64,000 nt of DNA from Micromonospora sp. WMMD1128 (GTDB lineage: Bacteria > Actinomycetota > Actinomycetes > Mycobacteriales > Micromonosporaceae), in assembly GCF_027497235.1 (NCBI RefSeq), contig NZ_CP114902.1, positions 4,180,001 through 4,244,000 on the forward strand, read 5' to 3'. The notes beneath the pieces were generated by a model, which saw only the letters and a program-made list of their open reading frames with translations, did no database searches and had not been told where the DNA came from. The position numbers were made by a program, and so were the translations under genes. Position 1 is the stretch's first letter; each line of letters begins with the position of its first letter. Of this stretch, positions 42,819-53,000 are shown in pieces.

Positions 42819-43988
42819 TCAGTCGGGTCGGCGCGACTCGGCGTACTCGATCGGGCGGTCGGCGTCGTCGGCGGCCGGCCGGGGTGCGGGCACGGCCGGG
42901 GCGGTGGCGGCGCGGGCCCGGCGCGACGGGCCGAGGAGGCGCATCATCGGCACCTCCACCCAACGGTGCAGGGCGGCGGCGAGCGCCAGGGTGAGCAGCA
43001 GGAAGCCGAGCACCGCGAGCGGGCCCCGCCACCCGGGCAGCCCGGTGCCCCAGTCGCCGGTGAGCCGCAGGATGGTCACCATGACCAGCACGTGCACGAG
43101 GTAGAACGCGAACGAGACCTCGCCGAGCCAGACCATCGGGCGGGACCGCCACGGGGTCCGCCGGCCCCGCACGTCGGCGTCCGCCGCGGCGGTGATGACC
43201 AGCAGGTACGCCACGGCGAGCAGCGCCGCCCAGAACTCGGCCCGGATCCACAGCGCGGCGACCACCCAGGTGGTCACGAAGAGCGCGCTCGCCACCGTCA
43301 GGTTCGGGCCGCGCCAGCGGTTGCGGCGCATCAGCTCGGCGGCGGCGGCGCCCATCCAGAACTCGAAGGAGCGGGTGACCGGGAAGATCTGGGTGAACCA
43401 CCACCGCTGTTCCTCGGGCACCAGGTGCTGGCCCGGCCAGAGCGCCAGGATCAGCAGCGGCGCGGCGACGAGCACGGCCGCCAGCACACCGGTACGCGCC
43501 CGGCGCAGCCACGGCACCACGAGCGGCAGGCACAGGTAGAACGCCAGCTCGCAGGAGAGCGACCAGCTCACGTTGTTGACGCTGTAGAAGTAGCCGTTGA
43601 GCGGGATCCACGCCTGGACCAGGAAGAGGTTGCCGATCGCGGCCCACGGCAGGACCGGGTCGGCGAACCAGGCCGCCACGGCCAGCGCCGCCACGAACGT
43701 CACCACGTGGTTCGGATAGATCTTGGCGAACCGGCGCCGTAGGAACGTTCGACCGCGCTCGCCGTCCCGGTACGACCAGACCAGCACGAATCCACTGAGG
43801 ATGAAGAAGAACTCGACGCCGGAGAGCCCGAGACTGAAGGCGCGGTCCACCACCGCCTTCAGGTCCGGCTCGGCGACGATCCGCATGGTGCCGGCGTGGA
43901 AGCCGAACACCAGGAGAGCGGCCACCCACCGGAGCCCGGTCAGCGACGGCAGCCGCGGAGCGCGGGTGGTGGTCGGCGCACTTGTCAT
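42819..43988 (-). CDS. Acyltransferase family 3 (OafA/YrhL-type) membrane protein
   Basis: 389-residue integral membrane O-acyltransferase with about ten hydrophobic segments. The N-terminus has LPSLTGLRWVAALLVFGFHA, where the His is the proposed catalytic residue, followed by GVEFFFILSGFVLVW, SWSLSCELAFYL and FAFYLVHVLV. Such enzymes acetylate or succinylate surface glycans. The Pro/Ala-rich C-terminus is cytosolic. It diverges from the pyruvyl transferase gene, so both may decorate the surface polymer (inference). Confidence 0.87.
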   Translation of the reverse strand: MTSAPTTTRAPRLPSLTGLRWVAALLVFGFHAGTMRIVAEPDLKAVVDRAFSLGLSGVEFFFILSGFVLVWSYRDGERGRTFLRRRFAKIYPNHVVTFVAALAVAAWFADPVLPWAAIGNLFLVQAWIPLNGYFYSVNNVSWSLSCELAFYLCLPLVVPWLRRARTGVLAAVLVAAPLLILALWPGQHLVPEEQRWWFTQIFPVTRSFEFWMGAAAAELMRRNRWRGPNLTVASALFVTTWVVAALWIRAEFWAALLAVAYLLVITAAADADVRGRRTPWRSRPMVWLGEVSFAFYLVHVLVMVTILRLTGDWGTGLPGWRGPLAVLGFLLLTLALAAALHRWVEVPMMRLLGPSRRARAATAPAVPAPRPAADDADRPIEYAESRRPD

Positions 43989-44134
43989 CCCGGGGACCCT
44001 ACCCGTGGCGGGCGGCCCGCCGCCGCGCGGCGGCGGCCGGCCGGGGCCCGGGGAACGCCGGATAAGCTTTCCGTTCCCGCACGTGCGGGGCCGGTCCCGG
44101 CCTCGCCGGGCCCGCACGGAAGGTGAGCGACCGG

Positions 44135-45460
44135 ATGCACCAGCGGATCCTGCTCCGCGCCCGCAAGGGCCCGTTCGACGTCCTGACGCCGGAGGAGACC
44201 TTCGCCGGCAACTGGATCGGCGACAACAGCGGCAACCTGGTGTTCAGCCACGCCGCGCACAAGCTGCTGGCCACCGGCACGGCGCAGATCACCCCGAACC
44301 GGGCACCGGCCGACCCGCGCGACGCCGACGAGATCAACGAGCGGTACGACGTCTTCGTGGTGCCGCTCGCCAACGCCTTCCGCCGCAGCTTCGTGCGCCG
44401 CCTCAACCCGCTCACCCGGCTGATCGAGCGCCTGAAGATCCCAGTGGTGGTCCTCGGCGTCGGCGTGCAGACGAACGTCGACGGGGACCGGGAATACCTG
44501 CGCCAGATCGACGAGCCGGTCAGCGCGTTCTGCCGGGCCGTGCTCGACCGCTCGCACAGCATCGGGGTACGCGGCGAGATCACCGAGAGCTATCTGCGTA
44601 CCCTCGGCTTCTCCGCGGTGGAGCAGATCGGCTGTCCGTCGATGTTCCTGCACGGCGACGAGTTCCGGCTGGCGAAGAAGCGCCCCGAGCTGACCACCGA
44701 CGCCCGGATCGCGCTGACCATCTCCCCGTACGTCGCCTCCATGGCCAAGGTCGTCCGCCACCACCGGGAGCGCTACCCGAACCTGTGCTACATCCCGCAG
44801 GACCTGCGGACCCTCGGCACCCTGCTCTACGGCGACGCGCCCGAGCACCGGGGCAAGCGCAGCGAGATGCCGCTGCACACCTCGCACCCGCTCTTCGTCG
44901 AGGACAAGGTGCGGATGTTCGTCGACCCGTGGACCTGGATGTCGCACCTGTCCGGCTTCGACTTCAACTTCGGCACCCGGATCCACGGCACCATCACGGC
45001 GCTGCTCGCCGGCACCCCCGGCTACCTCTTCGCCCACGACTCGCGCACCCTGGAACTGGCCCGCTACTTCGACATCCCGTACCGGATCATGCGGGACGTG
45101 CCGGCCGACGTCGACGCCGCGGACCTCTACGCCGAGGCCGACTACACCGCGCTGATCGCCGGTCACAAGGCCCGCTTCGACACGATCACCGCGTTCCTGG
45201 CCAAGCACGACCTCGGCACGTCGTTCGCCGACGGCGACAGCGCCGCCCGGTTCGACAAGCAGGTCGGGGAGACGGAGTTCCCGCCGGCCGTCGGGCCGGC
45301 CGCCGCCACCGCGCCGGCCGAGCTGCTGACCCGCATCGAGCGGCTCCGCGACGAGAACCGCACGCTCGCCGAGACGATCGACGGGCTCCGCGCCCAGGGG
45401 TTGCGCCAGCGGATCAAGCAGGCCGTCCCGGACCCGGTCCGCCGCATGCTGGGTCGCTGA
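44135..45460 (+). CDS. Polysaccharide pyruvyl transferase family protein
   Basis: 441-residue protein of the PS_pyruv_trans family (GT-B-like fold), which adds pyruvate ketals from PEP to glycans. Recognisable are NWIGDNSGNLVF near the N-terminus, LGVGVQTN, IGVRGEITESYLRTLG, GCPSMFL, and NFGTRIHGTITALLAGTPG, where the conserved GTRxHG is diagnostic. Residues about 395-441 form a short coiled coil and basic tail. The ATG at 44135 is preferred because GGAAGGTGAG lies just upstream; the in-frame GTG at 44123 would overlap that site. Confidence 0.82.
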   Translation: MHQRILLRARKGPFDVLTPEETFAGNWIGDNSGNLVFSHAAHKLLATGTAQITPNRAPADPRDADEINERYDVFVVPLANAFRRSFVRRLNPLTRLIERLKIPVVVLGVGVQTNVDGDREYLRQIDEPVSAFCRAVLDRSHSIGVRGEITESYLRTLGFSAVEQIGCPSMFLHGDEFRLAKKRPELTTDARIALTISPYVASMAKVVRHHRERYPNLCYIPQDLRTLGTLLYGDAPEHRGKRSEMPLHTSHPLFVEDKVRMFVDPWTWMSHLSGFDFNFGTRIHGTITALLAGTPGYLFAHDSRTLELARYFDIPYRIMRDVPADVDAADLYAEADYTALIAGHKARFDTITAFLAKHDLGTSFADGDSAARFDKQVGETEFPPAVGPAAATAPAELLTRIERLRDENRTLAETIDGLRAQGLRQRIKQAVPDPVRRMLGR

Positions 45461-45487
45461 CGATCGTACGCATGTTCGACCACGGGC

Positions 45488-45493
45488 TACGAT
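45488..45493 (+). promoter_or_regulatory. -10 element of the AlkB-like gene
   Basis: TACGAT lies 7 nt before the GTG at 45501 and suggests a leaderless mRNA. It overlaps the alternative upstream ATG (45492), arguing against that start. Confidence 0.5.
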
Positions 45494-45500
45494 GGCGGGC

Positions 45501-46136
45501 GTGTCCGACGTCGCGTACCAGCCCTCGATGCTCGACCTCACCCCCGACGGCCCGGCCCTGGGCCCGCTCGCGGGCCGGTTGCGCCGCCACGAGCTGAGCC
45601 GGGGGGCCTGGGTCGACCACCTGCCCGGCTGGGTGCGCGGCTCCGACGCGGTGCTCGACACGCTGCGACACGACGTGCCGTGGCGGGCCGAACGCCGCAC
45701 CATGTACGACACCGAGGTCGACGTGCCCCGCCTGCTCTGCTGGTACGCTGCCGGCCGCTCGCTGCCGCACCCGGTGCTCACCACCGCCCGCGACACGCTC
45801 ACCCGGCACTACGCGCCCGAGTTGGGCGAGCCGTTCGTCACCGCCGGCCTGTGCCTCTACCGCGACGGCCGGGACAGCGTGGCCTGGCACGGCGACACCC
45901 AGGGCCGCTCCGCGCACACCGACACCATGGTCGCCATCGTCTCGTTCGGTTCGCCCCGCCCGCTGCTGCTGCGCCCGCGCGGCGGCGGCGCCGGCCTGCG
46001 CTTCCCGCTCGGCCACGGCGACCTGGTGGTGATGGGCGGTTCCTGCCAGCGCACCTGGGAACACGCGGTGCCGAAGACCACCCGGCCGGTGGGTCCCCGG
46101 GTCAGCGTCCAGTTCCGCCCCGCCGGGGTGGCCTGA
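45501..46136 (+). CDS. AlkB-family 2-oxoglutarate/Fe(II) dioxygenase
   Basis: 211-residue oxygenase of the AlkB type, which removes alkyl groups from nucleic acids by oxidative demethylation. Iron ligands are His130 and Asp132 (AWHGDTQGR) and His188 (TWEHAVPK). The 2-oxoglutarate-binding arginines are in GPRVSVQFR near 200-206. Substrate preference cannot be read from sequence. The gene ends at a long inverted repeat shared with parC. No adjacent repair genes. Confidence 0.87.
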   Translation: MSDVAYQPSMLDLTPDGPALGPLAGRLRRHELSRGAWVDHLPGWVRGSDAVLDTLRHDVPWRAERRTMYDTEVDVPRLLCWYAAGRSLPHPVLTTARDTLTRHYAPELGEPFVTAGLCLYRDGRDSVAWHGDTQGRSAHTDTMVAIVSFGSPRPLLLRPRGGGAGLRFPLGHGDLVVMGGSCQRTWEHAVPKTTRPVGPRVSVQFRPAGVA

Positions 46137-46160
46137 CCCCCACCCCCTTTTTTACCTGCT

Positions 46161-46214
46161 GATTCACGGAAACAGTGGCCATCCTGGACGGGATGGCCAC
46201 TGTTTCCGTGAATC
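46161..46214. terminator. 24-bp perfect inverted repeat between alkB-like gene and parC
   Basis: Arms 46161-46184 and 46191-46214 are perfectly complementary over 24 bp with a 6-nt loop TGGACG. It lies between convergent genes and probably stops transcription both ways. It is less GC-rich than its surroundings, and a T6 run (46148-46153 area) lies on the outer side next to the AlkB-like gene, where it cannot act as a U tract for that gene. It could also be a small mobile palindromic element. Confidence 0.7.
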
Positions 46215-46243
46215 GGCGCGCGAAGGGTGGTGCCGGGGGCGGG

Positions 46244-49200
46244 TCAGTCGCGGTCGATGTGGTGGCCCACCACGGTGGGGCCGAGCATCACGGCGAAGCC
46301 GGAGCCGTCGCGGCGCGGATCCGCCGGCGGCAGGTCCACCGGGTCACCGTTCGCCGTCGCGGCCACCGGCCGCGGGCCGATCCAGGCCACCGACAGATCC
46401 AGCTCACCCTTGAGAAGCCGCTGCGCGCGCACGCCGCCGGTCGCCCGTCCCTTCGCCGGGTACGCCTTCAGCGGCGTCACCTTGACCGTGGCGCCCGTCG
46501 ACGTGACCACCATCGGCTCGCCGTGCTGCGGATCGTCGGTGCGCACCGCGCCGAAGAAGACCACCCGCGCCCCGGCCGGCAGGTTGATGCCGGCCATCCC
46601 GCCGCCCTTGAGGCCCTGCGGGCGGACCAGGGACGCCGGGAAACGCAGCAGCGACGCCTCCGAGGAAACGAACGCCAGCGCCTCGGCGCCGTCGGTCAGC
46701 CAGGTCGCGCCGACCACCTCGTCGCCGTCGCGCAACGAGATCACCTCGAACTCGTCCGAGCGGACCGGCCAGTCGGGCGAGCACACCTTCACCACGCCCT
46801 GCCGGGTGCCGAGCGCCAGGCCGGGCGACCCCTCGGCGGACGGCCCCAGCGGCGCCAGCCCGACCACCGTCTCCCCCGGCGCCAACGGCGCCAACTCCGC
46901 GGCCGACATGCCGCCCCGCAGCGACACCGTGCCGGCCTGCTCCGGCAGCACCGGCAACGGCAACACGTCGATCTTGAACGCCCGACCGGCGCTTGTCACC
47001 AGCAACACCCGGCCCCGGGCGGTGGAGTGCACCACCGCGCGTACCGCGTCGTGCTTGACCCGGCCGCTGCGCCGGCGCGCCTCGGCGGCCTCCTCCGACT
47101 CGGCCGCGGTCCGCGCGACCAGCCCGGTGGCGGACAGGATCACCTGGCACGGGTCGTCGGCGACCTCCAGCGGACCGGCCGGCACGGAGGCCGCCAGCAC
47201 CTCCTTCAGATCGCCGTCGACGAGGGTGGTGCGCCGCTCGGCGCCGAACTGCTTCCCCACCGAGGCCAACTCGTCGGAGACCAGCTTCCGCAGCACCTTC
47301 GGGTCGTCGAGGATCTTCGACAGCTCGGCGATCTCACCGCGCAGCTTCTCCTGCTCGGCCTCCAACTCCAGCCGGTCGTACTTCGTCAGCCGGCGCAGCG
47401 GCGTGTCCAGGATGTAGGTGGCCTGGATCTCGGAGAGCTTGAACCTCTGCATCAGGCCGTCCTTGGCCGCCTGGGCGTCCTCGCTCGCCCGGATCAGCTT
47501 GACCACCCGGTCGATGTCGAGCAGGGCGATCAGCAGGCCGTCGACCAGGTGCAGCCGCTCCTCCCGCTTGCGCTTGCGGTAGGCGCTGCGCCGGGTCACC
47601 ACCTCGTAGCGGTGCGACAGGAACACCTCGAGCAGTTCCTTGAGCCCGAGCGTACGCGGCTGGCCGTCCACAAGCACCAGGTTGTTCACGCCGAACGACT
47701 GCTCCAGCGGGGTGAGCCGGTAGAGGTCGGCGAGCAACGCCTGCGGGTTGACCCCGACCTTGCACTCGACCACCAAACGGGTGCCGTTCTCCCGGTCGGT
47801 GAGGTCCTTGACGTCGGCGATGCCGGTCAGCCGCTTGGTCTTGTTGACCTCGTTGGTGATCGCCGCGATGACCTTCTCGGCGCCGACGCCGTACGGCAGC
47901 TCGGTGACCGTGATGGCCTGCCGGCCGCGGCTGCCCTCCAGCGGGCCGATCTCGACCCGGCCGCGCATCCGCACCACGCCGCGCCCGGTCTCGTACGCCC
48001 GGCGCACCTCGTCCAGACCGAGCAGCAGCCCACCGGTGGGCAGGTCGGGGCCGGGCACGAACTCCATCAGCCGGTCGAGGGTGGCGTCCGGGTGGTTGAT
48101 CAGCCAGCGGGCGGCCTGGACCACCTCGCCGAGGTTGTGCGGGATCATGTTGGTCGCCATCCCGACCGCGATCCCGGACGCGCCGTTGACGAGCAGGTTG
48201 GGGAAGGCGGCCGGCAGCACGGTGGGCTGGGTGAGCGAGCCGTCGTAGTTGGGCTCGACGTCGACGGTGTCCTCGCCCAGCTCGCCGACGAGCAGCATCG
48301 CCTCGCGGGACATCCGTGCTTCCGTGTTGTGATTGACGAAGCCCCCGGCCAGGAAGGAATGGTCGGCGGACTCGACTCGTACGGAGTAGACCTCTGCCGG
48401 CTCATCGGGAGTCACGGAAACGACACGCTCGAACCGGTACCCCGAGTCCATGATTGGCAAAATGGTCGCCAGGATCTCAGTGTCCTTGATTCGGTCGATG
48501 ATCGGGAGCCGTTCAGTCTCCCACCGCTCGATGCGATCAAAGTTGTGCTGGGTCAGCCATTTACGTCCGCTGCCCCGTCGGTCGAAGTCGAGGGCATCCC
48601 GCACGTAGTCGGCGACAAAGGGGACGTGATCCTGACTGAGTCGGTGCGGGCGCAAGGGCGCGTGGCCCAGCACACCGGCCAGAACTGCTTGCTTAGTACG
48701 CAGGAAGCCGACCCGGGTCGCGAAAGCCTTGATGTTTCGTAGCCCAGACACCACCAGGCGGTGCTCCACCGAACCGCTGGGGCGGGTGTACTGCCGATGG
48801 CAGGCGACAACGCCGAACTCTGCCAGCAACTCCTGAACCTCGCGGGTCAGCCGCTCACTGAAGCTTGTGTACTGGATGGTGAAGCTGGTGGTGTTGGCGA
48901 CCCGGACCCCGCCATCGCCCTCGAACAGGGCCATCAGGAACGCTCGCTTGACACCCCATCCGCCGGTCCAGACGAACTCGGGTACGAACTTGTCCCTGGC
49001 CTGATGACCGATCAACTCGGCGAGCGGACTTGCCCGGAAGGCGTCCATGCCCCCGGCGGACTCCTGGACGTCCAACTCACGGACGCGCCGACGGTCTCGG
49101 CGGGTATGCCGTTCGCTGACGTAACGTCGCCCACCGATGACCTGGTCGTAGGCGTGCAGGACCTCATCGAAGAAGTGCTCGTCGGTGTTGTTGAACCCCG

Positions 49201-50023
49201 CCCGGGACTCGCTCGCAAAGCCTTCCGACACCCAGGCGCCACCCAACACGCCCAGCATGTATTCCCGCGCGGTGGGGATGACCTGACTCCAGGCATTCCG
49301 AGCGAGGCAAACCACCGCGCCCGGAGCCAGTTCGTCGAGTCGCCTCCATTGGAGAACCGGAACGCCCATCGGGGCGTCGAGGCAGAGGACCAGATGATTT
49401 TCACTGCCCCGCAGCGAGAAGCCGGTCTCCGTGGTAAGACGCAGCGTCGGATGAACTCCTGAGTTGAAGACCTTGTTGACCCGAACGGCCTTGCCGTCCT
49501 TGTCCAGGACCTCGAAGTCGGCATCCGCCTCGCTGTCCGGCGGAAGATTCACCACATCACGAATTCGCGGGCTGGTCCCGTCGGCCATACGGATCCGGGT
49601 ATCGCCTACCACGCAGTAACGCGCCGCCGCCGGGCCGTCGTCCGGTGACCCAAAATTTCCATGCCCGTCGATGAGCGGGGTGTTGAGTGAGAAGTCCTGC
49701 GCCAACCGCACCATGGCGTCGTAGATCGCCGTATCGCCGTGCGGATGGTACTTACCCATCACGTCACCGACGATGCGGGCACTCTTCACGTGCCCACGGT
49801 CGGGGCGGTGGCCCTGCTCGTACATCGACCAGAGGATGCGCCGGTGCACCGGCTTGAGCCCGTCCCGGGCGTCCGGCAGGGCGCGGGAGTGGATGACCGA
49901 GAACGCGTACTCCAGATAGGAGTCGGACACCTCGGTGACAAGCGGGTTGTCGAAGACCCGTGCGCCGGCCTGGTCGAAGGCGGAGAGGTCCGCCTTGGCG
50001 CGGTCGTCCTTGCGGCGTGCCAT
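46244..50023 (-). CDS. parC: DNA topoisomerase IV/gyrase-like subunit A with intein
   Basis: 1259-residue precursor; the mature enzyme would be 829 residues. The N-terminal breakage-reunion domain has [19 protein letters not shown] and [13 protein letters not shown]. The catalytic Tyr136 in AAARY is followed directly by the intein (137-566), and the extein resumes with [10 protein letters not shown]. The C-terminal part forms the DNA-wrapping beta-propeller. The protein breaks and rejoins DNA for chromosome decatenation. parC rather than gyrA is inferred from the parE-parC pairing and the N-terminal sequence; gyrase genes normally sit near dnaA. It lies 32 bp downstream of parE. Confidence 0.87.
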   Translation of the reverse strand: MARRKDDRAKADLSAFDQAGARVFDNPLVTEVSDSYLEYAFSVIHSRALPDARDGLKPVHRRILWSMYEQGHRPDRGHVKSARIVGDVMGKYHPHGDTAIYDAMVRLAQDFSLNTPLIDGHGNFGSPDDGPAAARYCVVGDTRIRMADGTSPRIRDVVNLPPDSEADADFEVLDKDGKAVRVNKVFNSGVHPTLRLTTETGFSLRGSENHLVLCLDAPMGVPVLQWRRLDELAPGAVVCLARNAWSQVIPTAREYMLGVLGGAWVSEGFASESRAGFNNTDEHFFDEVLHAYDQVIGGRRYVSERHTRRDRRRVRELDVQESAGGMDAFRASPLAELIGHQARDKFVPEFVWTGGWGVKRAFLMALFEGDGGVRVANTTSFTIQYTSFSERLTREVQELLAEFGVVACHRQYTRPSGSVEHRLVVSGLRNIKAFATRVGFLRTKQAVLAGVLGHAPLRPHRLSQDHVPFVADYVRDALDFDRRGSGRKWLTQHNFDRIERWETERLPIIDRIKDTEILATILPIMDSGYRFERVVSVTPDEPAEVYSVRVESADHSFLAGGFVNHNTEARMSREAMLLVGELGEDTVDVEPNYDGSLTQPTVLPAAFPNLLVNGASGIAVGMATNMIPHNLGEVVQAARWLINHPDATLDRLMEFVPGPDLPTGGLLLGLDEVRRAYETGRGVVRMRGRVEIGPLEGSRGRQAITVTELPYGVGAEKVIAAITNEVNKTKRLTGIADVKDLTDRENGTRLVVECKVGVNPQALLADLYRLTPLEQSFGVNNLVLVDGQPRTLGLKELLEVFLSHRYEVVTRRSAYRKRKREERLHLVDGLLIALLDIDRVVKLIRASEDAQAAKDGLMQRFKLSEIQATYILDTPLRRLTKYDRLELEAEQEKLRGEIAELSKILDDPKVLRKLVSDELASVGKQFGAERRTTLVDGDLKEVLAASVPAGPLEVADDPCQVILSATGLVARTAAESEEAAEARRRSGRVKHDAVRAVVHSTARGRVLLVTSAGRAFKIDVLPLPVLPEQAGTVSLRGGMSAAELAPLAPGETVVGLAPLGPSAEGSPGLALGTRQGVVKVCSPDWPVRSDEFEVISLRDGDEVVGATWLTDGAEALAFVSSEASLLRFPASLVRPQGLKGGGMAGINLPAGARVVFFGAVRTDDPQHGEPMVVTSTGATVKVTPLKAYPAKGRATGGVRAQRLLKGELDLSVAWIGPRPVAATANGDPVDLPPADPRRDGSGFAVMLGPTVVGHHIDRD
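48326..49615 (-). mobile_element. ParC intein with LAGLIDADG endonuclease (430 aa)
   Basis: It begins with Cys ([13 protein letters not shown], block A), has block B GSENHLVL with its His, block F near [15 protein letters not shown], and ends VNHN with Thr as +1 extein residue. All splicing residues (Cys1, penultimate His, terminal Asn, +1 Thr) are present. The position, right after the catalytic tyrosine, is the site used by mycobacterial GyrA inteins. The centre has two dodecapeptide motifs, [12 protein letters not shown] and [11 protein letters not shown], of a LAGLIDADG homing endonuclease that appears intact. The DNA is visibly less GC-rich than the exteins. Confidence 0.93.
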
Positions 50024-50055
50024 GGTGCAGCTTCCTTCCGAAACGAACGCGGTGG

Positions 50056-53000
50056 TCAGGCGTCGATGGCGTCGCGGTCGACGCGGTCGGCGGAGTCGAT
50101 GAGCCAGTTGCGGCGGGGCTCGACCTTCTCCCCCATGAGCAGGTCGAGGATCCGCTCGGCGGCCTCGACGTCGTCGAGCGTGATCCGGCGGACCGCCCGG
50201 GTGGCCGGGTTCATGGTGGTCTCCCACAACTCGTCGGCGTCCATCTCGCCCAGACCCTTGAACCGGGGGATCGGCGTGACGATCTGCTTGCCGGCCTTCT
50301 CCAGCTTGCGGACCGTCGCCTCCATCTCGGCCTGGGTGTAGGTGTAGACGGTCTGCGCGTTGCGCCCCTTCGTGGTGATCTTGTGCAGGGGCGGCATCGC
50401 CGCGTAGAGCCGGCCGGCCTCGATCAGCGGGCGCATGTAGCGGGCGAAGAGCGTGATCAGCAGCGTGCGGATGTGCGCGCCGTCGACGTCCGCGTCGGCC
50501 ATGATGAGCACCCGGCCGTAGCGCATGGTGGACAGGTCGAACGTGCGGCCGGAGCCGGCGCCCAGCACCTGCACGATCGCGGCGCACTCGGCATTGTCCA
50601 GCACCTGCTGGAGGTTGGCCTTCTGCACGTTGAGGATCTTGCCGCGAATCGGGAGAAGCGCCTGATATTCCGACGTTCGCGCCACTCGGGCGCTGTTATG
50701 CACGAACACCCCGGCTTCCAGCGCGAAGTTGTGGTAGCCCTCGACTGTCAGGTCATAGACGTCAGCCGTCTCACTCAGATGCTCGACCGATGCCACGCTG
50801 TGGTTGACGAGCGCGGCTGCCTCTCGCAGGCGCGCGTAGTCGCCTTCGTGCAGAGCCAGTAGCCGATCGAATCGCAGGCCGGTGCGCGCGGTCCGCTTTC
50901 GCTCGGCCTCATAGGCGGCGGCCATCTCCGCGTCGGGCATGGACACCAGCGGCGCGAGTCGTCGCAGGGCAGCTACTCGTCGCCCGTCCTTCTGCTGGGC
51001 GGCCCGCTCGGCGCGCGGGACGTTGGCCACATAGCGAGCGCGCCCAGCCTGAATTCTGGCGAGGTGACCGGTGGCTGGGTCCGTCATCCGGCCCGCCATC
51101 CGACGCGAATGTGCCCGGCGGAACTCCGGATTGTCCTCGTGCCAGGCCCGGACGGCATTGCGCTGACGCTCGCGTTCGGCCGGATCCGCGAACTGCTCAG
51201 TGGTCTTCTGACTCCGCCACGCACGCAGGTCCTGGTCTTGCCACTGGCGTACGGAACGACGACGCCACTCTTCGCGGCGAGCCGGGTCGGTGAAGAACAA
51301 CCGCACCCGCTCGGCGGCCGCGAGCCGGTGCTCGGGACGGGACCAGTATTCGTGCTGGCGCTCGCGCATACGCTCGGCGTAGGCGCGCTTCTCGTCATCG
51401 CTGAGCGCGGAATACCACTCCTGGAACCTCTGCTCGATCTTGGCGCGGAACGCGGGCGACTCGTTGAGCGCGAACAGCCGGGCCAGGCATGCCTCCCGGA
51501 AGGCAGGATCCCGCCACTGCGCGGTCAACATCGCCGAGCGGAACTCCCGCCCACCGTTCTCGAACCACTCCCGCCACGCCGCATGAACGTGGTCGCCCAT
51601 CATGGCGGCGTGCAGGGCGAAGTGATCCGCCGGGGTCATCCGCCGCAGGTTGCGCGGATCGTTGTTGCGCTTGTTGATGTCGATGTGGTGCCTGACGTTG
51701 CCGTTCGCGGCGCTGTCCCTGCCGTGACGGAGGTTCCATCCGTCCGCGAGGTAGTGGGTGTAGACCCACTCCGCGCGGTCGTTCATCCAGACCCGCTCGT
51801 AACCATTCAGATTGTGCCCCTCGGCCTTGCTGGAGAGGCGTCGGTAGAGCGGCATCAGCGAGTCGCCAGGCGTCAGAGCATCGGCTCGGCGGTAGGAGCC
51901 GTCGCGCAGCCGGAAGAGGTGGTCCGGTGTGCATCGGACCGACTCGCCGTTGTCGAGGGTCACCCGGACCAGTGCGGCGTCCCGCTTGGTGAGCCGAGGT
52001 TCCTGAAGCGGTGCGAGCACCACCCGGCCGGCCTTGTTGGTCGTGTAGCCGAAGTGGGTGACGCCCTGAGCCCAGTCGGCTGCGAGGTCAGCGAATGACC
52101 GGGCCTCGCCAGAGGCGAGTGCGACCATCGTTTCGCCGGTGAAACACCCGAGGGCGCTGTCGCCTTCCACGATGAACAGCTCGCTGCGGTCGACGCCGGT
52201 GGCGCGGCAGTCGACAAGCTTGGCCGGCATGGCCGCGCCCTCCAGCGCGGTCTTGCGGCGGGCGGCGTCCTTCTGCTGCTTCTGGGTGAGCCGGACCCGG
52301 GCCGCGTCGACGATCTTCTGGAGCACGGTGCGGGCCTCGGCCTTGGTGCGCCGGTCGTCCAGCCAGCTCTTCAGGTGCGCCTCGACCAGCCCCTGGAGCA
52401 CCTTGGTGATGCCGGCGGTGGAGAGCTCGTCCTTGGTCTGCGAGGTGAACTGCGGCTCCGGGATGCGGACGTGCACCACCGCGGTCATGCCCTCCAGGAC
52501 GTCGTCCAGGGTGGGCGCGTCCTCCTTGGGCTTGAGCAGGCCACGGGCGCTGCGGGCGGCCTCGGCGAGGGTGCGGGCCAGGGCCCGCTCGAAGCCTTTG
52601 CGGTGGGTGCCGCCGTGGGCGTTGCGGATGGTGTTGGTGAAGCACTCGACGGTGCGTTCGTAGCCGGTGCCCCAGCGGAACGCGATCTCGACCTCGGCGC
52701 GACGCTGCACGTTGGACTGCATGACGCCGTTGGCGTCGGCGGCGTTCTCGCGGTAGGTGCCCTCACCGGTGACCAGCAGCGTGCCGGAGACCGGGCGGTC
52801 GCCGGCCGGGGCGAGGAACTCCACCATGTCGGTCAGGCCGTCGGGGAAGTGGAAGCGCTCCTCGGCGGTCTCCTCGCCGGTCTCGTCGCGCAGCCGGTAG
52901 GCCACGCCGGGGACGAGGAAGGCGGTGTTGCGCAGCTTGAGGCGGACCGCGTCGACGTCGAGCGCGGCACCGGTCTCGAAGTAGCGGGGGTCGTGCCACC

